Positions 1 through 8,333 of a stretch of 64,000 bases of DNA are shown here, in pieces. Within the stretch, counting starts at the first letter, position 1. Each line of letters begins with the position of its first letter. The translations under genes were made by a program, and so were the position numbers. Origin of the DNA: Bacteroidales bacterium (GTDB taxonomy: Bacteria > Bacteroidota > Bacteroidia > Bacteroidales > VadinHA17); NCBI GenBank assembly GCA_003142255.1, contig PLLO01000013.1, positions 1 through 64,000 of the forward strand, written 5' to 3'. Below the pieces are notes generated by a model. The model was given only the letters and a program-made list of their open reading frames with translations, searched no databases and was not told the DNA's origin.

Positions 1-172
1 TGATTGAGAGCAGCGGCGCAGTCACGGTAAAGTCCCCTTATACTGTGTTCTCTTGAATGCAGGAACGCTATGCAAAAACCGTGACAAGTCTTATAACCTT
101 TATTGTCCGTGTTATAGTGCGTATTTATTCAAATTGTCAAATATTGATTGCCTGGTTCTAATGTGTGCATTT
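1..172. other. Left-edge non-coding stretch
   Basis: No gene can be supported here. On the minus strand about 42 codons stay open from around position 130 to the window edge, with a Cys/His/Arg-rich composition and no recognised match, so this could be the start or remnant of something lying outside the window. The stretch follows the 3' end of the neighbouring lipoprotein gene. Confidence 0.3.
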
Positions 173-886
173 TTACTGTATTAATATTTTGAAATATCCA
201 TTGTCGATTTTAACAAGTCTTGCAATATACAAAGGCATTACAGTAGTGGTAAACTTTCCGGTCACCAGTTTCATATCATTGCAAACATTTTCTATAGCCG
301 TTACTTCAAAACTCGATTTAGTCCATAGATATTTATTTAGTGAGTCAGCAGAATACCTAAAATGATCGCCTAATAACAGAGTCGAATACTCGATATCATC
401 CAGATGTAGATATATTAATACACCTGGGAAAAATAGTGGGTCAAAATCTGACAATGTCGTAGGAGCTTTTCCAGTTTTAGGTGTTGTGAATTTGAAATTC
501 TTACTTAAAACAGTCGAAAATAAAGGTATTGAATATTTAGCTAGAATATCATTTTGAACCATAATAAAATCAGTAAAATCCAATTCTACATACGGATGGT
601 ATTTAATTGAATTATTTGTATATCTGGCTCCATTCCAATCGGGATCATCGAATTCGACTTTATAGGATAAGTTTAAAACCTCTTGATTTCCAAGGATCAC
701 ACCGGATTGTGAAGCAGCTCCCCCATGATCATATCTATGCTGAAAATAATGGTATTTAATATTATCAAGGGTGAATGAGATAAATAATGAAGTATCACAA
801 TTTGAATCCAGATTGAATTGGCATGGTTCAGATCTTCTGCATGAGATGAGAAATATAAGTACAACAAAAAGGACCAGGTTTTTCAT
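173..886 (-). CDS. Hypothetical lipoprotein
   Basis: This predicted 237-residue protein has a lipoprotein signal peptide: Met-Lys-Asn, a hydrophobic run, then a lipobox ending LISC with Cys at about residue 16. It is therefore expected to be exported and lipid-anchored. The mature part is rich in Asp, Tyr and Phe and looks like a small beta-rich domain, but I recognise no family or catalytic motif. The codon bias is AT-richer than the housekeeping genes to the right, which fits accessory DNA. A 52-residue lipoprotein gene lies 84 bases upstream on the same strand, so the two may be co-transcribed. The function is unknown. Confidence 0.7.
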   Translation of the reverse strand: MKNLVLFVVLIFLISCRRSEPCQFNLDSNCDTSLFISFTLDNIKYHYFQHRYDHGGAASQSGVILGNQEVLNLSYKVEFDDPDWNGARYTNNSIKYHPYVELDFTDFIMVQNDILAKYSIPLFSTVLSKNFKFTTPKTGKAPTTLSDFDPLFFPGVLIYLHLDDIEYSTLLLGDHFRYSADSLNKYLWTKSSFEVTAIENVCNDMKLVTGKFTTTVMPLYIARLVKIDNGYFKILIQ

Positions 887-970
887 TTCTATTTAACTAA
901 TTAAATTTATAAAATAAATAATTGCAACTGTATGTGAATAATAGAATTATTAAGTAATCCAATCTTATTT

Positions 971-1129
971 TTATTTTAGAAACCCTCTCCCTGTGCTGTC
1001 ACGGATATACTCGAGAAGCGAAGTACCAGGTTTAGAAATTTCAGAGATACTCGTTTTAACCCTGCCAGGATTACTTTTGCAAGCGACGAGCATAATAATG
1101 AGAATCAGCAGAAATTTTGAGTATTTCAT
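971..1129 (-). CDS. Small lipoprotein (52 aa), possibly truncated
   Basis: This short reading frame begins MKYSKFLLILIIMLVAC, a textbook lipoprotein signal with lipobox LVAC at residues 14-17. About 35 mature residues follow, ending in a Gly-Arg-Gly-Phe-Leu-Lys tail before a TAA stop. The signal peptide is the main reason to believe it is real; the plus-strand frame over the same bases shows nothing protein-like. It precedes the 237-residue lipoprotein gene in the same direction. The abrupt end suggests either a genuine small lipoprotein or the N-terminal stub of a longer gene that has been cut. No family was recognised. Confidence 0.5.
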   Translation of the reverse strand: MKYSKFLLILIIMLVACKSNPGRVKTSISEISKPGTSLLEYIRDSTGRGFLK

Positions 1130-1596
1130 ATTAGAAGATTTTATGCCAGGCAGATATATTCCTATTAACGTAATGGAATCAATAATTTTAACTGCGTCAG
1201 AATCAGAAAGTGCATGGTTTTTCTTTTAAGTTTCCTATCCTAGCATTCGTTTCATGGGCGTTGGAAATATGTAATAGATGTTACAAATTAGAATTGCAAT
1301 TATCATTGAAATCTTACTAATCTGAGTGCTCTGCACTATAACTCGTTTATATGTCTACAAAATGTGTACATAATATACCACTGGGGGAGTTATTGTACAC
1401 CTTTTGTGGTTTTATAAGTCTTAATCTCAGTAAATCAATCCTTATGATTCCTTTCTACTTTTTACAGCACAGCCCCGTCAGTCACAATAGCATTTCACCA
1501 ACCTCCGCTATATATTCAACAAAAAATTGCTTATGACTGACTCTTCACATTTCAGATTAAAATTAAACAAAAAACAAGATTGAATAAGCAATTTTT
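1130..1596. other. Gene-poor AT-rich stretch
   Basis: No convincing coding region was found on either strand. The only frame of any length (1351-1536, plus) has no recognisable domain, start context or signal peptide. The region sits among broken pieces (a possible truncated lipoprotein to the left, a truncated zinc-ribbon-like stub and a tRNA fragment to the right) and is most simply read as decayed DNA. Confidence 0.4.
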
Positions 1597-1656
1597 ATGA
1601 ATTTAATCAAATGCCCCGGATGCGGAATAAAACTGGCTGCCGCAGGCTCGCAATAA
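1597..1656 (+). pseudogene. Zinc-ribbon-like N-terminal stub (19 codons)
   Basis: An ATG opens a 19-residue frame, MNLIKCPGCGIKLAAAGSQ, then TAA. The CPGCG knuckle after a short N-terminus is typical of small bacterial zinc-ribbon proteins, whose second CxxC would normally follow about 10-15 residues later. Here the frame stops first. A hairpin with a T-run lies 20 bases further on, as expected downstream of a transcribed gene. The likeliest reading is a gene remnant; a tiny functional peptide is less likely. Confidence 0.3.
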
Positions 1657-1675
1657 CCTAAGCGATAGTTGTGAT

Positions 1676-1703
1676 TTGGCCGGCATGCCAATTTGGTTTT
1701 TTT
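1676..1703 (+). terminator. Hairpin plus T-run
   Basis: The arms TTGGC (1676-1680) and GCCAA (1687-1691) enclose a six-base loop and are followed after five bases by seven T residues (1697-1703). The stem is short, so the call is moderate. It would end transcription of the zinc-ribbon-like stub on the plus strand. Confidence 0.4.
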
Positions 1704-1764
1704 ACTATCACAAAACACAAGCATCAATCTCTCTGCAGTGGTCAGATATAGAGTATTTGCGAAT

Positions 1765-1790
1765 AAAAAAAGCCCTCATTTCTGAGAGCT
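1765..1790 (-). terminator. Intrinsic terminator after tRNA-Arg
   Basis: Read on the minus strand, an eight-pair stem AGCTCTCA/TGAGGGCT (one G-U pair) with a four-base loop is followed by a run of seven T residues. It lies seven bases beyond the 3' end of the tRNA-Arg gene and has the form of a rho-independent terminator. Confidence 0.75.
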
Positions 1791-1796
1791 TCTATG

Positions 1797-1868
1797 TGAT
1801 CCTACCAGGAATCGAACCTGGATTTAAGGTTTAGGAAACCTCCGTTCTATCCATTGAACTATAGGACC
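1797..1868 (-). tRNA. tRNA-Arg (anticodon CCT)
   Basis: The minus strand folds as a cloverleaf. The acceptor arms are GGTCCTA and TAGGATC with discriminator A, and the T-arm is CCAGG-TTCGATT-CCTGG. The anticodon arm is GAGGT-TTCCTAA-ACCTT, so the anticodon is CCT, reading the AGG codon. CCA is not encoded. The gene stands alone, followed by its own terminator. A partial copy of its 5' half lies just upstream. Confidence 0.93.
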
Positions 1869-1890
1869 ATTTGTTTGCCCCCATTTCCAT

Positions 1891-1957
1891 TGGAAACCTC
1901 CTTCCTTCGTCTGCCTGAGCTTCAGCGAAGGTGGATATCCATTGAATTTAGGACCAT
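1891..1957 (-). pseudogene. Broken partial copy of the tRNA-Arg 5' half
   Basis: On the plus strand, 1891-1901 repeats the tRNA segment around the anticodon 5' arm and 1935-1957 repeats the D-arm and acceptor 5' arm with small changes. Between them is a 33-base insert (1902-1934) containing an imperfect inverted repeat with arms CCTTCG (1904-1909) and CGAAGG (1926-1931). The T-arm and 3' acceptor half are absent, so no tRNA can fold. It looks like a tRNA gene duplication broken by a small palindromic element. Confidence 0.6.
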
Positions 1958-2135
1958 TCGAGTGGCAAAAGTATATCTTTTTTTAATCATTGCAAATTGA
2001 TTGGCAATTTGGTAAAGGTCAAAGTGAGCCCGTTCATCGGCTGTTTATTCCATCATTATCGGAAAGTCGTACCCTATCGGGAAAGTGCCTGGAAATTGCC
2101 CGTATAATATGAGATCGCACAATTCAATCTGAAGC

Positions 2136-3497
2136 TTATTTATCATACTTCCTTTTAAGCCATGCTTCAGGAACGGGTATTATGCAGATATTCATCGATC
2201 TGTTGTCTTCGGAAAGCATCGCTGACTCTATCTCGATCTTCGTCCCATCGGAACTGAATGTCGGATGGGGATGGTCGGAAGCTGTCTCCTTGTGACCACC
2301 GGAAAGAAGTATCATTTCATGCGTATGCCTGTCGATGAGGTATATGTTTCTTGCGAAATCATCGCCGACAGCCCAGCGACCATCAGAAGATCCGTTCACA
2401 TGCCATAGCCCGCTGCCCGAAGCAGTTTGTCCGGCAATAGTCATTTCCCTGGTTCTCAGATTGACAATAGCGAGACCTGTGGGTTTTTCGCGGGTGCCTG
2501 ATGGGCCCCATGCCACCTCCTGTCCCGGATTTGCCGGGTTGGCAGGCTGCTCGGGAGTACCTATTTTACGATGGCCCATAATTGCAAGTGCCACCTCATC
2601 TTTTGAGATAATTGCCTCATGGGTTACCCATTCATATTCCGATTCCGGATAGAGAGGGCGCAGACTGGTGCCGTCGGATTTAACCGTCCATGTTCGCTGG
2701 GGTGCTTTACCTCCCGTCTCCCAGCAGAAGACTATTTCGCCCGGGACCCACGGGTTTGCCTGTATATGACCTATCTGGAACGAAACTGAAACCACAATGC
2801 CACATTCTCCGGTTTTGAGATCCATCTTTCCTATTCCCGAGGGCCCGGCACCCATTCTTCTCGGACCGAAGTTAGGTTCAATTTTTGTCCCTTCGGGAAG
2901 ATGCTTCGCAGCTTCTTCTTTCCCAACTCTGAAATAAACTACTCCTTCATCTCCGTCGAGCGCCATGTCGCCTCCGGCACCCATTTCGGCAGGTGTGGTG
3001 CCGCAAATTCTCTGGTATCCAGAAGCAGGCTTCAGCTTCCCCGCCTCGCTGTCGGAAAATAATTTCGCAAGGTCAACTTCTATAACCTGAACAGGTCCTC
3101 CCATGCGTAAATCTGATCCTTGCTCCCGCGGAATATTCCTCATGAAATAAAGCTTCATTGATTTCCTGCCGACGTTCAGCATCCCGGTAAAGCCGCCTTC
3201 GCTTACCTGGACAATGACACCCGTTTTTTCATTGACAGCCATCGCTTCTCCTCTCACCCTGTTCGATCTGAAAATGACCCATTTACCATCTGATGTCCAC
3301 TGGTTGTGCGTCTGGTAGATCTTCGAATCGCCAGCAGGTTTGCTGGTGAGAAATATGAGTTCAATACCTGTAACAGGATCTTTTACAACTTTTTTCTCAG
3401 AAGGGAATCGTGTTCCAATCTGGGCTGTAGCCTGTGAAACAGATAACGTAAAAATTATGATAATCAGAATTACTGCTAAAGTGTATTTTTTCATCAT
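2136..3497 (-). CDS. Secreted beta-propeller protein, oligogalacturonate lyase-like (PL22-like)
   Basis: The predicted 453 residues start with a signal peptide (hydrophobic 5-20, then a site near SQATAQ), so the protein is exported. The rest shows repeated propeller-blade motifs of the WD40-like/PD40 type (WTSDGKW, SSDGRW, SSDGTKI). Histidines are spaced as in oligogalacturonate lyases: a THE near residue 295, LWHVN around 365, and an HPHP in the last blade near 410. Those enzymes (PL22) cleave unsaturated pectin disaccharides using Mn-binding histidines. I infer a PL22-related role; another TolB-like propeller function is possible. The ATG overlaps the ettA stop as ATGA (3494-3497), so its translation is probably coupled to ettA. 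A second ATG follows directly. Confidence 0.6.
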   Translation of the reverse strand: MMKKYTLAVILIIIIFTLSVSQATAQIGTRFPSEKKVVKDPVTGIELIFLTSKPAGDSKIYQTHNQWTSDGKWVIFRSNRVRGEAMAVNEKTGVIVQVSEGGFTGMLNVGRKSMKLYFMRNIPREQGSDLRMGGPVQVIEVDLAKLFSDSEAGKLKPASGYQRICGTTPAEMGAGGDMALDGDEGVVYFRVGKEEAAKHLPEGTKIEPNFGPRRMGAGPSGIGKMDLKTGECGIVVSVSFQIGHIQANPWVPGEIVFCWETGGKAPQRTWTVKSDGTSLRPLYPESEYEWVTHEAIISKDEVALAIMGHRKIGTPEQPANPANPGQEVAWGPSGTREKPTGLAIVNLRTREMTIAGQTASGSGLWHVNGSSDGRWAVGDDFARNIYLIDRHTHEMILLSGGHKETASDHPHPTFSSDGTKIEIESAMLSEDNRSMNICIIPVPEAWLKRKYDK

Positions 3498-5176
3498 GCT
3501 AATTTTTTGTATTTGATTCTCACCGGTGTAGTATCGGAAACGCGTTTTTTAAAGTTCTCCTCGTAATCTGAGTAGGACCCTTCGAACCATACAACCTTTG
3601 AATTGCCTTCGAAGGCAAGTATATGAGTCGAGACCCTGTCGAGGAACCATCTGTCGTGAGAGATGATAACCGCGCAGCCGGCAAAGTTTTCAAGACCCTC
3701 TTCCAGTGCCCTCAGCGTGTTCACATCTATGTCGTTTGTGGGCTCATCGAGGAGAAGCACATTTGCTCCCGACTTAAGGGTGAGCGCCAGGTGAAGCCTG
3801 TTTCGTTCTCCGCCTGAGAGCATGCCGCATTTCTTCTCCTGGTCGGCGCCGCTAAAATTGAACCTGGCGACATAAGCCCTGGCATTTACCAGGCGGTTTC
3901 CCACCATAATATCCTGCTGTCCACCTGAAATTACTTCATAAACCGTCTTTGCAGGATCGATATCCTGATGTGCCTGGTCGACATACCCGAGAGAGACTGT
4001 ATCGCCGATCTCAAATTTGCCTTTCGAGGCTATCTCCTGTCCCATTATCATCCTGAAGAGAGTCGTTTTTCCTGCGCCGTTTGCACCAATTACTCCAACG
4101 ATTCCATTTGGTGGAAGACTGAAATCGAGATCCTCAAAGAGCAGTTTGTCGCCAAATGATTTGGCCACTTTTGATGCCCGGATGACTTTATCGCCGAGCC
4201 TCGGGCCGTTGGGAATAAAGATCTCCAGCTTATCCTCTTTCTGCTTCACATCCTGGTTGAGAAGGTTTTCGTATGCGCCAAGTCTCGCTTTTGATTTTGC
4301 ACGTCTCGCACTTGGTGACATCCGGACCCACTCAAGCTCGCGTTCAAGAATCTTCCTTCTTTTTACGTTGCCCTTCTCCTCAGCGGCGAGCCTCTTTGTC
4401 TTCTGCTCGAGCCACGAGGAATAGTTGCCTTTCCAGGGAATGCCTTCACCTCGGTCGAGCTCGAGGATCCATCCGGCGACATTATCGAGGAAATACCTGT
4501 CGTGGGTTATGCATATTACCGTTCCATGATATTGCTTAAGAGTTGTTTCGAGCCACTGTACCGATTCAGCGTCGAGGTGGTTCGTGGGTTCATCGAGAAG
4601 AAGAATGTCGGGTTGACGAAGCAGCAGCCTGCAAAGAGCCACGCGCCTCCGTTCGCCTCCTGAAAGTACATTTGCTCTGGCATTGCTTTCGGGGCAGCGG
4701 AGCGCATCCATGGCACGCTCAAGCTTATGTTCAATATTCCAGCCGTCGTGGTAGTCGATCTTCTCCTGCAAAACCGCCTGCCTGTCCATCAGGCGCTGCA
4801 TCTTATCGGGGTTCTCATATACCTCCGGTTCGCCGAAGCTTGTATTTATCTTTTCATATTCCTTTATCAGGTCCATGATCTCCTTTAATCCCTCCTCAAC
4901 AATCTCGCGAACAGAGCGCGTATCATCGATAAGCGGATCCTGCGGAAGGAATCCTACAGAATAGCCCGGCAGAAAGGTCACCTCTCCCTGGAATTCCTTT
5001 TCGACGCCTGCAATTATTTTCATGAGAGTCGATTTCCCCGAGCCGTTCAGTCCAATAATGCCAATCTTCGCTCCAAGGAAGAATGAGAGGGAAATATCCT
5101 TAAGCACCTGGCGGTGAGGGGGGAATGTCTTCCCCACCTGGTACATCGAAAAGATAATCTTGTTGTCGTCAGCCAT
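3494..5176 (-). CDS. ettA: Energy-dependent translational throttle protein EttA (ABC-F)
   Basis: This soluble ABC-F protein has two ATPase domains and no membrane segments. It is expected to bind the ribosomal E site and gate elongation according to ATP/ADP. The first domain has the Walker A GLNGSGKST near residue 43, the signature LSGGERRR and Walker B LLLLDEPTNHLD. The second has GANGAGKTT, LSGGERNR and LLLDEPTNDID, all intact. I chose the ATG at 5176 (MADDNKIIF) because E. coli EttA begins in the same place; an open frame extends 16 codons upstream but that extension matches nothing. The length is 560 residues, against about 555 in the family. The stop overlaps the start of the propeller gene. 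Confidence 0.92.
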   Translation of the reverse strand: MADDNKIIFSMYQVGKTFPPHRQVLKDISLSFFLGAKIGIIGLNGSGKSTLMKIIAGVEKEFQGEVTFLPGYSVGFLPQDPLIDDTRSVREIVEEGLKEIMDLIKEYEKINTSFGEPEVYENPDKMQRLMDRQAVLQEKIDYHDGWNIEHKLERAMDALRCPESNARANVLSGGERRRVALCRLLLRQPDILLLDEPTNHLDAESVQWLETTLKQYHGTVICITHDRYFLDNVAGWILELDRGEGIPWKGNYSSWLEQKTKRLAAEEKGNVKRRKILERELEWVRMSPSARRAKSKARLGAYENLLNQDVKQKEDKLEIFIPNGPRLGDKVIRASKVAKSFGDKLLFEDLDFSLPPNGIVGVIGANGAGKTTLFRMIMGQEIASKGKFEIGDTVSLGYVDQAHQDIDPAKTVYEVISGGQQDIMVGNRLVNARAYVARFNFSGADQEKKCGMLSGGERNRLHLALTLKSGANVLLLDEPTNDIDVNTLRALEEGLENFAGCAVIISHDRWFLDRVSTHILAFEGNSKVVWFEGSYSDYEENFKKRVSDTTPVRIKYKKLA

Positions 5177-5230
5177 CTGGTTTTGATTTTTTCTAAAATT
5201 AAATATTCTGCAATAGCCTGTCAAATTAAT

Positions 5231-5266
5231 TATAAAAAAGAAGAGACGTTCAATTGAACGTCTCTT
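5231..5266 (-). terminator. Intrinsic terminator with perfect 26-bp palindrome
   Basis: Positions 5241-5266 form a perfect palindrome (13-base arms, GAGACGTTCAA/TTGAACGTCTC core). On the minus strand it is followed by CTTTTTTAT. It lies between the small membrane protein gene and ettA and would end transcription of the former. The core resembles dispersed GAGACGTT-type palindromes known from many Bacteroidota genomes, so it may be both a repeat and a terminator. Confidence 0.75.
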
Positions 5267-5292
5267 TAAAAATTAAAATAAATTTTCCTGAT

Positions 5293-5685
5293 TTATTTCT
5301 TTTGGAACAGAGCAATTGTATCATCCTGCAGGAGCACCCATAATGAGTAGACCCCTTTTAATGTTCCGATAGGGATATTGAGGCAGCCCAGGGCAGCCAC
5401 AACGATCACCAGAAACCTGGCCCATGGCTGGAAAGTGAGAAGTCCTATTCCTCCTACAAGGCCAAGGGTCGACATGCATCCCACGAGCAATGGCAGGCTG
5501 ATGGAAAGAAACCCGACCACAGTCTGTGCTACATCATCGTTACCCACCTGTCCCTTTGCAAAATTAAGCACGAAGAAGATAGCGACAGCGCCAATCAGGC
5601 CAATTGCACCAAAGCCTATATGTATCGCCCCTACAACGGTGACGTGCTTTTTCATTTTCGATTCTTTTACAACATTTTCTTCCAT
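5293..5685 (-). CDS. Small integral membrane protein, unknown function
   Basis: A predicted 130-residue protein with about four hydrophobic segments (roughly 17-42, 55-75, 78-95 and 98-112) after a short charged N-terminus. It has no catalytic motif and no recognised family. The start used gives MEENVVKESKMKKHV; an inner Met at residue 11 is an alternative. It is followed by a strong terminator, so it is probably a single-gene transcript distinct from ettA. Its role cannot be inferred. Confidence 0.65.
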   Translation of the reverse strand: MEENVVKESKMKKHVTVVGAIHIGFGAIGLIGAVAIFFVLNFAKGQVGNDDVAQTVVGFLSISLPLLVGCMSTLGLVGGIGLLTFQPWARFLVIVVAALGCLNIPIGTLKGVYSLWVLLQDDTIALFQKK

Positions 5686-5782
5686 GACGTTTATTTTTAA
5701 TCGTTTTTATTTTTTCATTCCTGTTGTAATGACTGCTAATTTAACGAATTGATGCATTGATTGTTCAAAATTTAATAGTATG

Positions 5783-5964
5783 AGTATCGGTAATCAATAA
5801 CATGCTTGTGTTGATTTCCTTCGTTTGCCCCTTACCCTAAAGGGTGCGAAGAACCGAGCACGCAGTGCGAGCTCGACGCAGTCAAAATCAATTACTCCCT
5901 TTAGGGCAGGGGCAAATAATTGATTTTCAAGCACAATATTTGTTTTATTATTGATACCCGATAG
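5783..5964. repeat. Long imperfect inverted-repeat element
   Basis: The 367-base gap 5686-6052 holds no gene but contains a long imperfect inverted repeat. The outer arms are 5783-5800 and 5947-5964 (ATCGG..ATCAATAA type). The inner arms are 5824-5844 and 5896-5916 (TTTGCCCC..CCCTAAAGGG) and nearly match. The centre carries a GC-rich segment with GCACGCAGTGC. There are no coding signals. It resembles a MITE-like or intergenic repeat element. Confidence 0.55.
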
Positions 5965-6052
5965 TCATATTTAATATTTAAGCAACCTTTTTGATTTAAA
6001 AACGTACTATTATAAAAGAGTTTTATAATTTTGAACTGAAAACCTGATCAAA

Positions 6053-6277
6053 ATGAAAAAGAAAGTATTATTTGTTGCAGCCCTGGTTTTTATTGCCTGT
6101 GCTTTTACTTCCTGTACCAAAACCTGTAAAACATGCAAGCAGGTTGCTTATGTAAACGGTTCGTATGATCATGACGTATCCAGCGATCAGGAATATTGCG
6201 GGCTTGAGCTTACCGGCATTGAGGCTCTTGACCCTGTTACGATTGGCAACACCACTACAAAGTGGGAATGTAACTAA
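6053..6277 (+). CDS. Small cysteine-rich lipoprotein
   Basis: The predicted protein of 74 residues has a lipoprotein signal (hydrophobic 6-16, lipobox FTSC, Cys at residue 21). A cysteine cluster CTKTCKTCK and two later cysteines (around residues 49 and 73) follow. Such short Cys-rich lipoproteins are common in Bacteroidota but are unassigned. A perfect TAnnTTTG-type -7 element (TAATTTTG) lies about 25 bases upstream of the ATG. Its TAA stop overlaps the stop of the convergent SpoIIE gene by three bases. Confidence 0.75.
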   Translation: MKKKVLFVAALVFIACAFTSCTKTCKTCKQVAYVNGSYDHDVSSDQEYCGLELTGIEALDPVTIGNTTTKWECN

Positions 6278-8196
6278 TAGCGTACTCCCATTAGGGTTAC
6301 ATCATCAACCTGAGGGCTGTCGCCACGCCACTCTTCAAATATCTCATTTAATCTTTCCCCCTGCTTCAGCATTGGCATTCCCTCCATTGCTACAAGTGTT
6401 TCCCTGAGCTGATTTGACATGAATTTCTTCTGGTTCGGTCCTCCAAACTGATCGGAATATCCATCGGAGAAGATATAGAATGCATCACCCTTGTGAAGTT
6501 CAATTTTATGAAGCGTAAAGGGCAGCATCCTGTAATGGATTGAGGCAGGCATCTTATCGGCACGGTAATGTATAAGTTCACCTTTGCGTACAAGGTAGAG
6601 CGGGTTGTTTGCCCCGGCATACCAGAGAATATTCTCATCAAAATCGACTACACAGACTGCAATATCCATTCCATCCTTTACAGAATCCTCATCAGCAACC
6701 TGTTTCAATGATTTAATGACTCCTTCACGCAGATTTTCAATTATCTGGTCAGGCATCAGGATATGCTTACCGTTTACTATTTCATTGAGCAAGGTCACTC
6801 CCAGCATGCTCATAAATGCCCCGGGGACGCCATGCCCTGTACAGTCGGCTGAAATGATAATCTGCTTGTTCCCCTGCGAGCTTACCCAGTAAAAATCGCC
6901 ACTCACAATGGCCAGCGGTTTATAAAGAACAAAATGCTCAAGCTTGTCGCTGAATAGTTCGAGTGAAGGAATAAGCGCTGTCTGGATTCGCTTGGCGTAC
7001 ATAATGGAATCGGTGATATGCTTCTTCTGATAGGCAATCTGATCGCGCTGCGCTTCAGCAAGATCTCGCTGCTGCTCTATTTCGTCCTTCTGCATGGAGA
7101 TTATCCTGTTCTTCTCCTCAAGCCTTATATTGGCCTCCTTCTTGATTTTATAACCCCTGTATATGTAGTAACCAAGGAAGCTCACAAGAAGCAGCGCCAG
7201 AATTACAAAATAAAGTATCAGCTTTTGTTTTTCCAGGGTGGCAAGCTGAATTTTGATCTTCCCCTCCTGCTCGCCAATCTTTTTAAGCTGACCATCGATC
7301 ATTGAAATCTGCGATGAGATCTTTTCCTTCTGCCTTGCCAGCGTATCCTGCTGTACCCTTACAGACTCCTGCTGAACAACGATGGTCTGCTTTTGTGTCG
7401 TAATCTCACCTTTCTGCTTGTTTATCTGGACAAGCTGGAAATTAAGTACCTTCTGTTTTTCAAGAAGTGTTTTCTCCTTGGCTGTTATTTCCTTATCGAG
7501 ACTGTCAAGAAGAACTTTCTGCCTGAGTATTTCGGCCTTCTGCTTTTCAATCTCCATTTGCTGCTGTCTTACCGTCTCCTTCTGAACCGTCAGGTCGGCA
7601 TCGGTTATAACAAAAAGATTCTCCCAGTCTTCCTTTGTTTTGATTGCCTGAGCAAGGAAGTTGGAGTTTACAGACATGCCTGCCTTTTTGATAAGATCTT
7701 CATTTGCCTCGAATTTCGGATGGCCGTTTACAGCCACAAAATTTATCATTGATTCACGGAATTCATATCCCTCTGTAATAAGCATTGTCTGGTGTCCCTC
7801 CAGTTTTGCTTTTACCTTGTTAAGATTGAATCCGCTTGCTTTGTTAACATATAAAACCTGCGTATGCAGGATCTTTTCCTCGCTTCTGAAGGCAATAAGC
7901 TGAATCGGTTTGTTCTGAATTGTTTTCCTTGTTTTTGCCAGGTTCCCCATCTCCCAAAGCAGCTCCGATGTGGGATCAAGTATTCCTATCCTGAAAACAG
8001 ATGAGTCGGCAAAACCAGGACCGTAATCAATATATTTTGCCATATCAAAGATATAGACAGCTCTCGTGGAGTTGTCAAACCCACCCTGGCCAAAGGATCC
8101 GGAAACTGTAAAAAACAACCCTGCAAAGAGTATAACCGCTTTAATTAAACCTTTTTGCCTCATCATTTCCTGGTATTTATTATTACGAAATTGCAT
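6274..8196 (-). CDS. YfiR-like sensor / coiled-coil / SpoIIE-type PP2C phosphatase
   Basis: A 640-residue membrane protein in one chain. It has a signal sequence (about 18-36), a YfiR/HmsC-like periplasmic domain (about 47-180) and a long Gln/Lys/Glu coiled coil (about 205-325). One membrane helix (about 330-350), a second coiled coil (355-395) and a SpoIIE/PP2C phosphatase domain (about 425-640) follow. The phosphatase keeps the metal-binding motifs GDFYW, SADCTGHGVPGAFMS and FSDGYSDQ. YfiR domains in other bacteria control diguanylate cyclases from the periplasm. Here a similar sensor would be wired to Ser/Thr dephosphorylation, probably of an anti-sigma antagonist type protein not seen in this window. 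A receiver gene lies directly upstream, divergently transcribed. Confidence 0.85.
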   Translation of the reverse strand: MQFRNNKYQEMMRQKGLIKAVILFAGLFFTVSGSFGQGGFDNSTRAVYIFDMAKYIDYGPGFADSSVFRIGILDPTSELLWEMGNLAKTRKTIQNKPIQLIAFRSEEKILHTQVLYVNKASGFNLNKVKAKLEGHQTMLITEGYEFRESMINFVAVNGHPKFEANEDLIKKAGMSVNSNFLAQAIKTKEDWENLFVITDADLTVQKETVRQQQMEIEKQKAEILRQKVLLDSLDKEITAKEKTLLEKQKVLNFQLVQINKQKGEITTQKQTIVVQQESVRVQQDTLARQKEKISSQISMIDGQLKKIGEQEGKIKIQLATLEKQKLILYFVILALLLVSFLGYYIYRGYKIKKEANIRLEEKNRIISMQKDEIEQQRDLAEAQRDQIAYQKKHITDSIMYAKRIQTALIPSLELFSDKLEHFVLYKPLAIVSGDFYWVSSQGNKQIIISADCTGHGVPGAFMSMLGVTLLNEIVNGKHILMPDQIIENLREGVIKSLKQVADEDSVKDGMDIAVCVVDFDENILWYAGANNPLYLVRKGELIHYRADKMPASIHYRMLPFTLHKIELHKGDAFYIFSDGYSDQFGGPNQKKFMSNQLRETLVAMEGMPMLKQGERLNEIFEEWRGDSPQVDDVTLMGVRY

Positions 8197-8333
8197 ATTT
8201 TTATTCAGTTAAGCAAATATCAGTTTTAATCGGGTTGTAATTAATGTTGATAAATTGTTAATAACTGCAGGCTTGATGCAATACAAGGGAATTATCTTAT
8301 AGTAAATTTATGAAACTTTTCACAAGCTGAAAA

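Noticed and set aside
993-1229. A 78-codon plus-strand frame
   Set aside because: It has no domain, and the opposite strand carries a better-supported small lipoprotein.
5177-5224. A 16-codon upstream extension of ettA
   Set aside because: EttA orthologues start at the inner Met (MADDNK). The extension matches nothing and lies in the leader just after the terminator.
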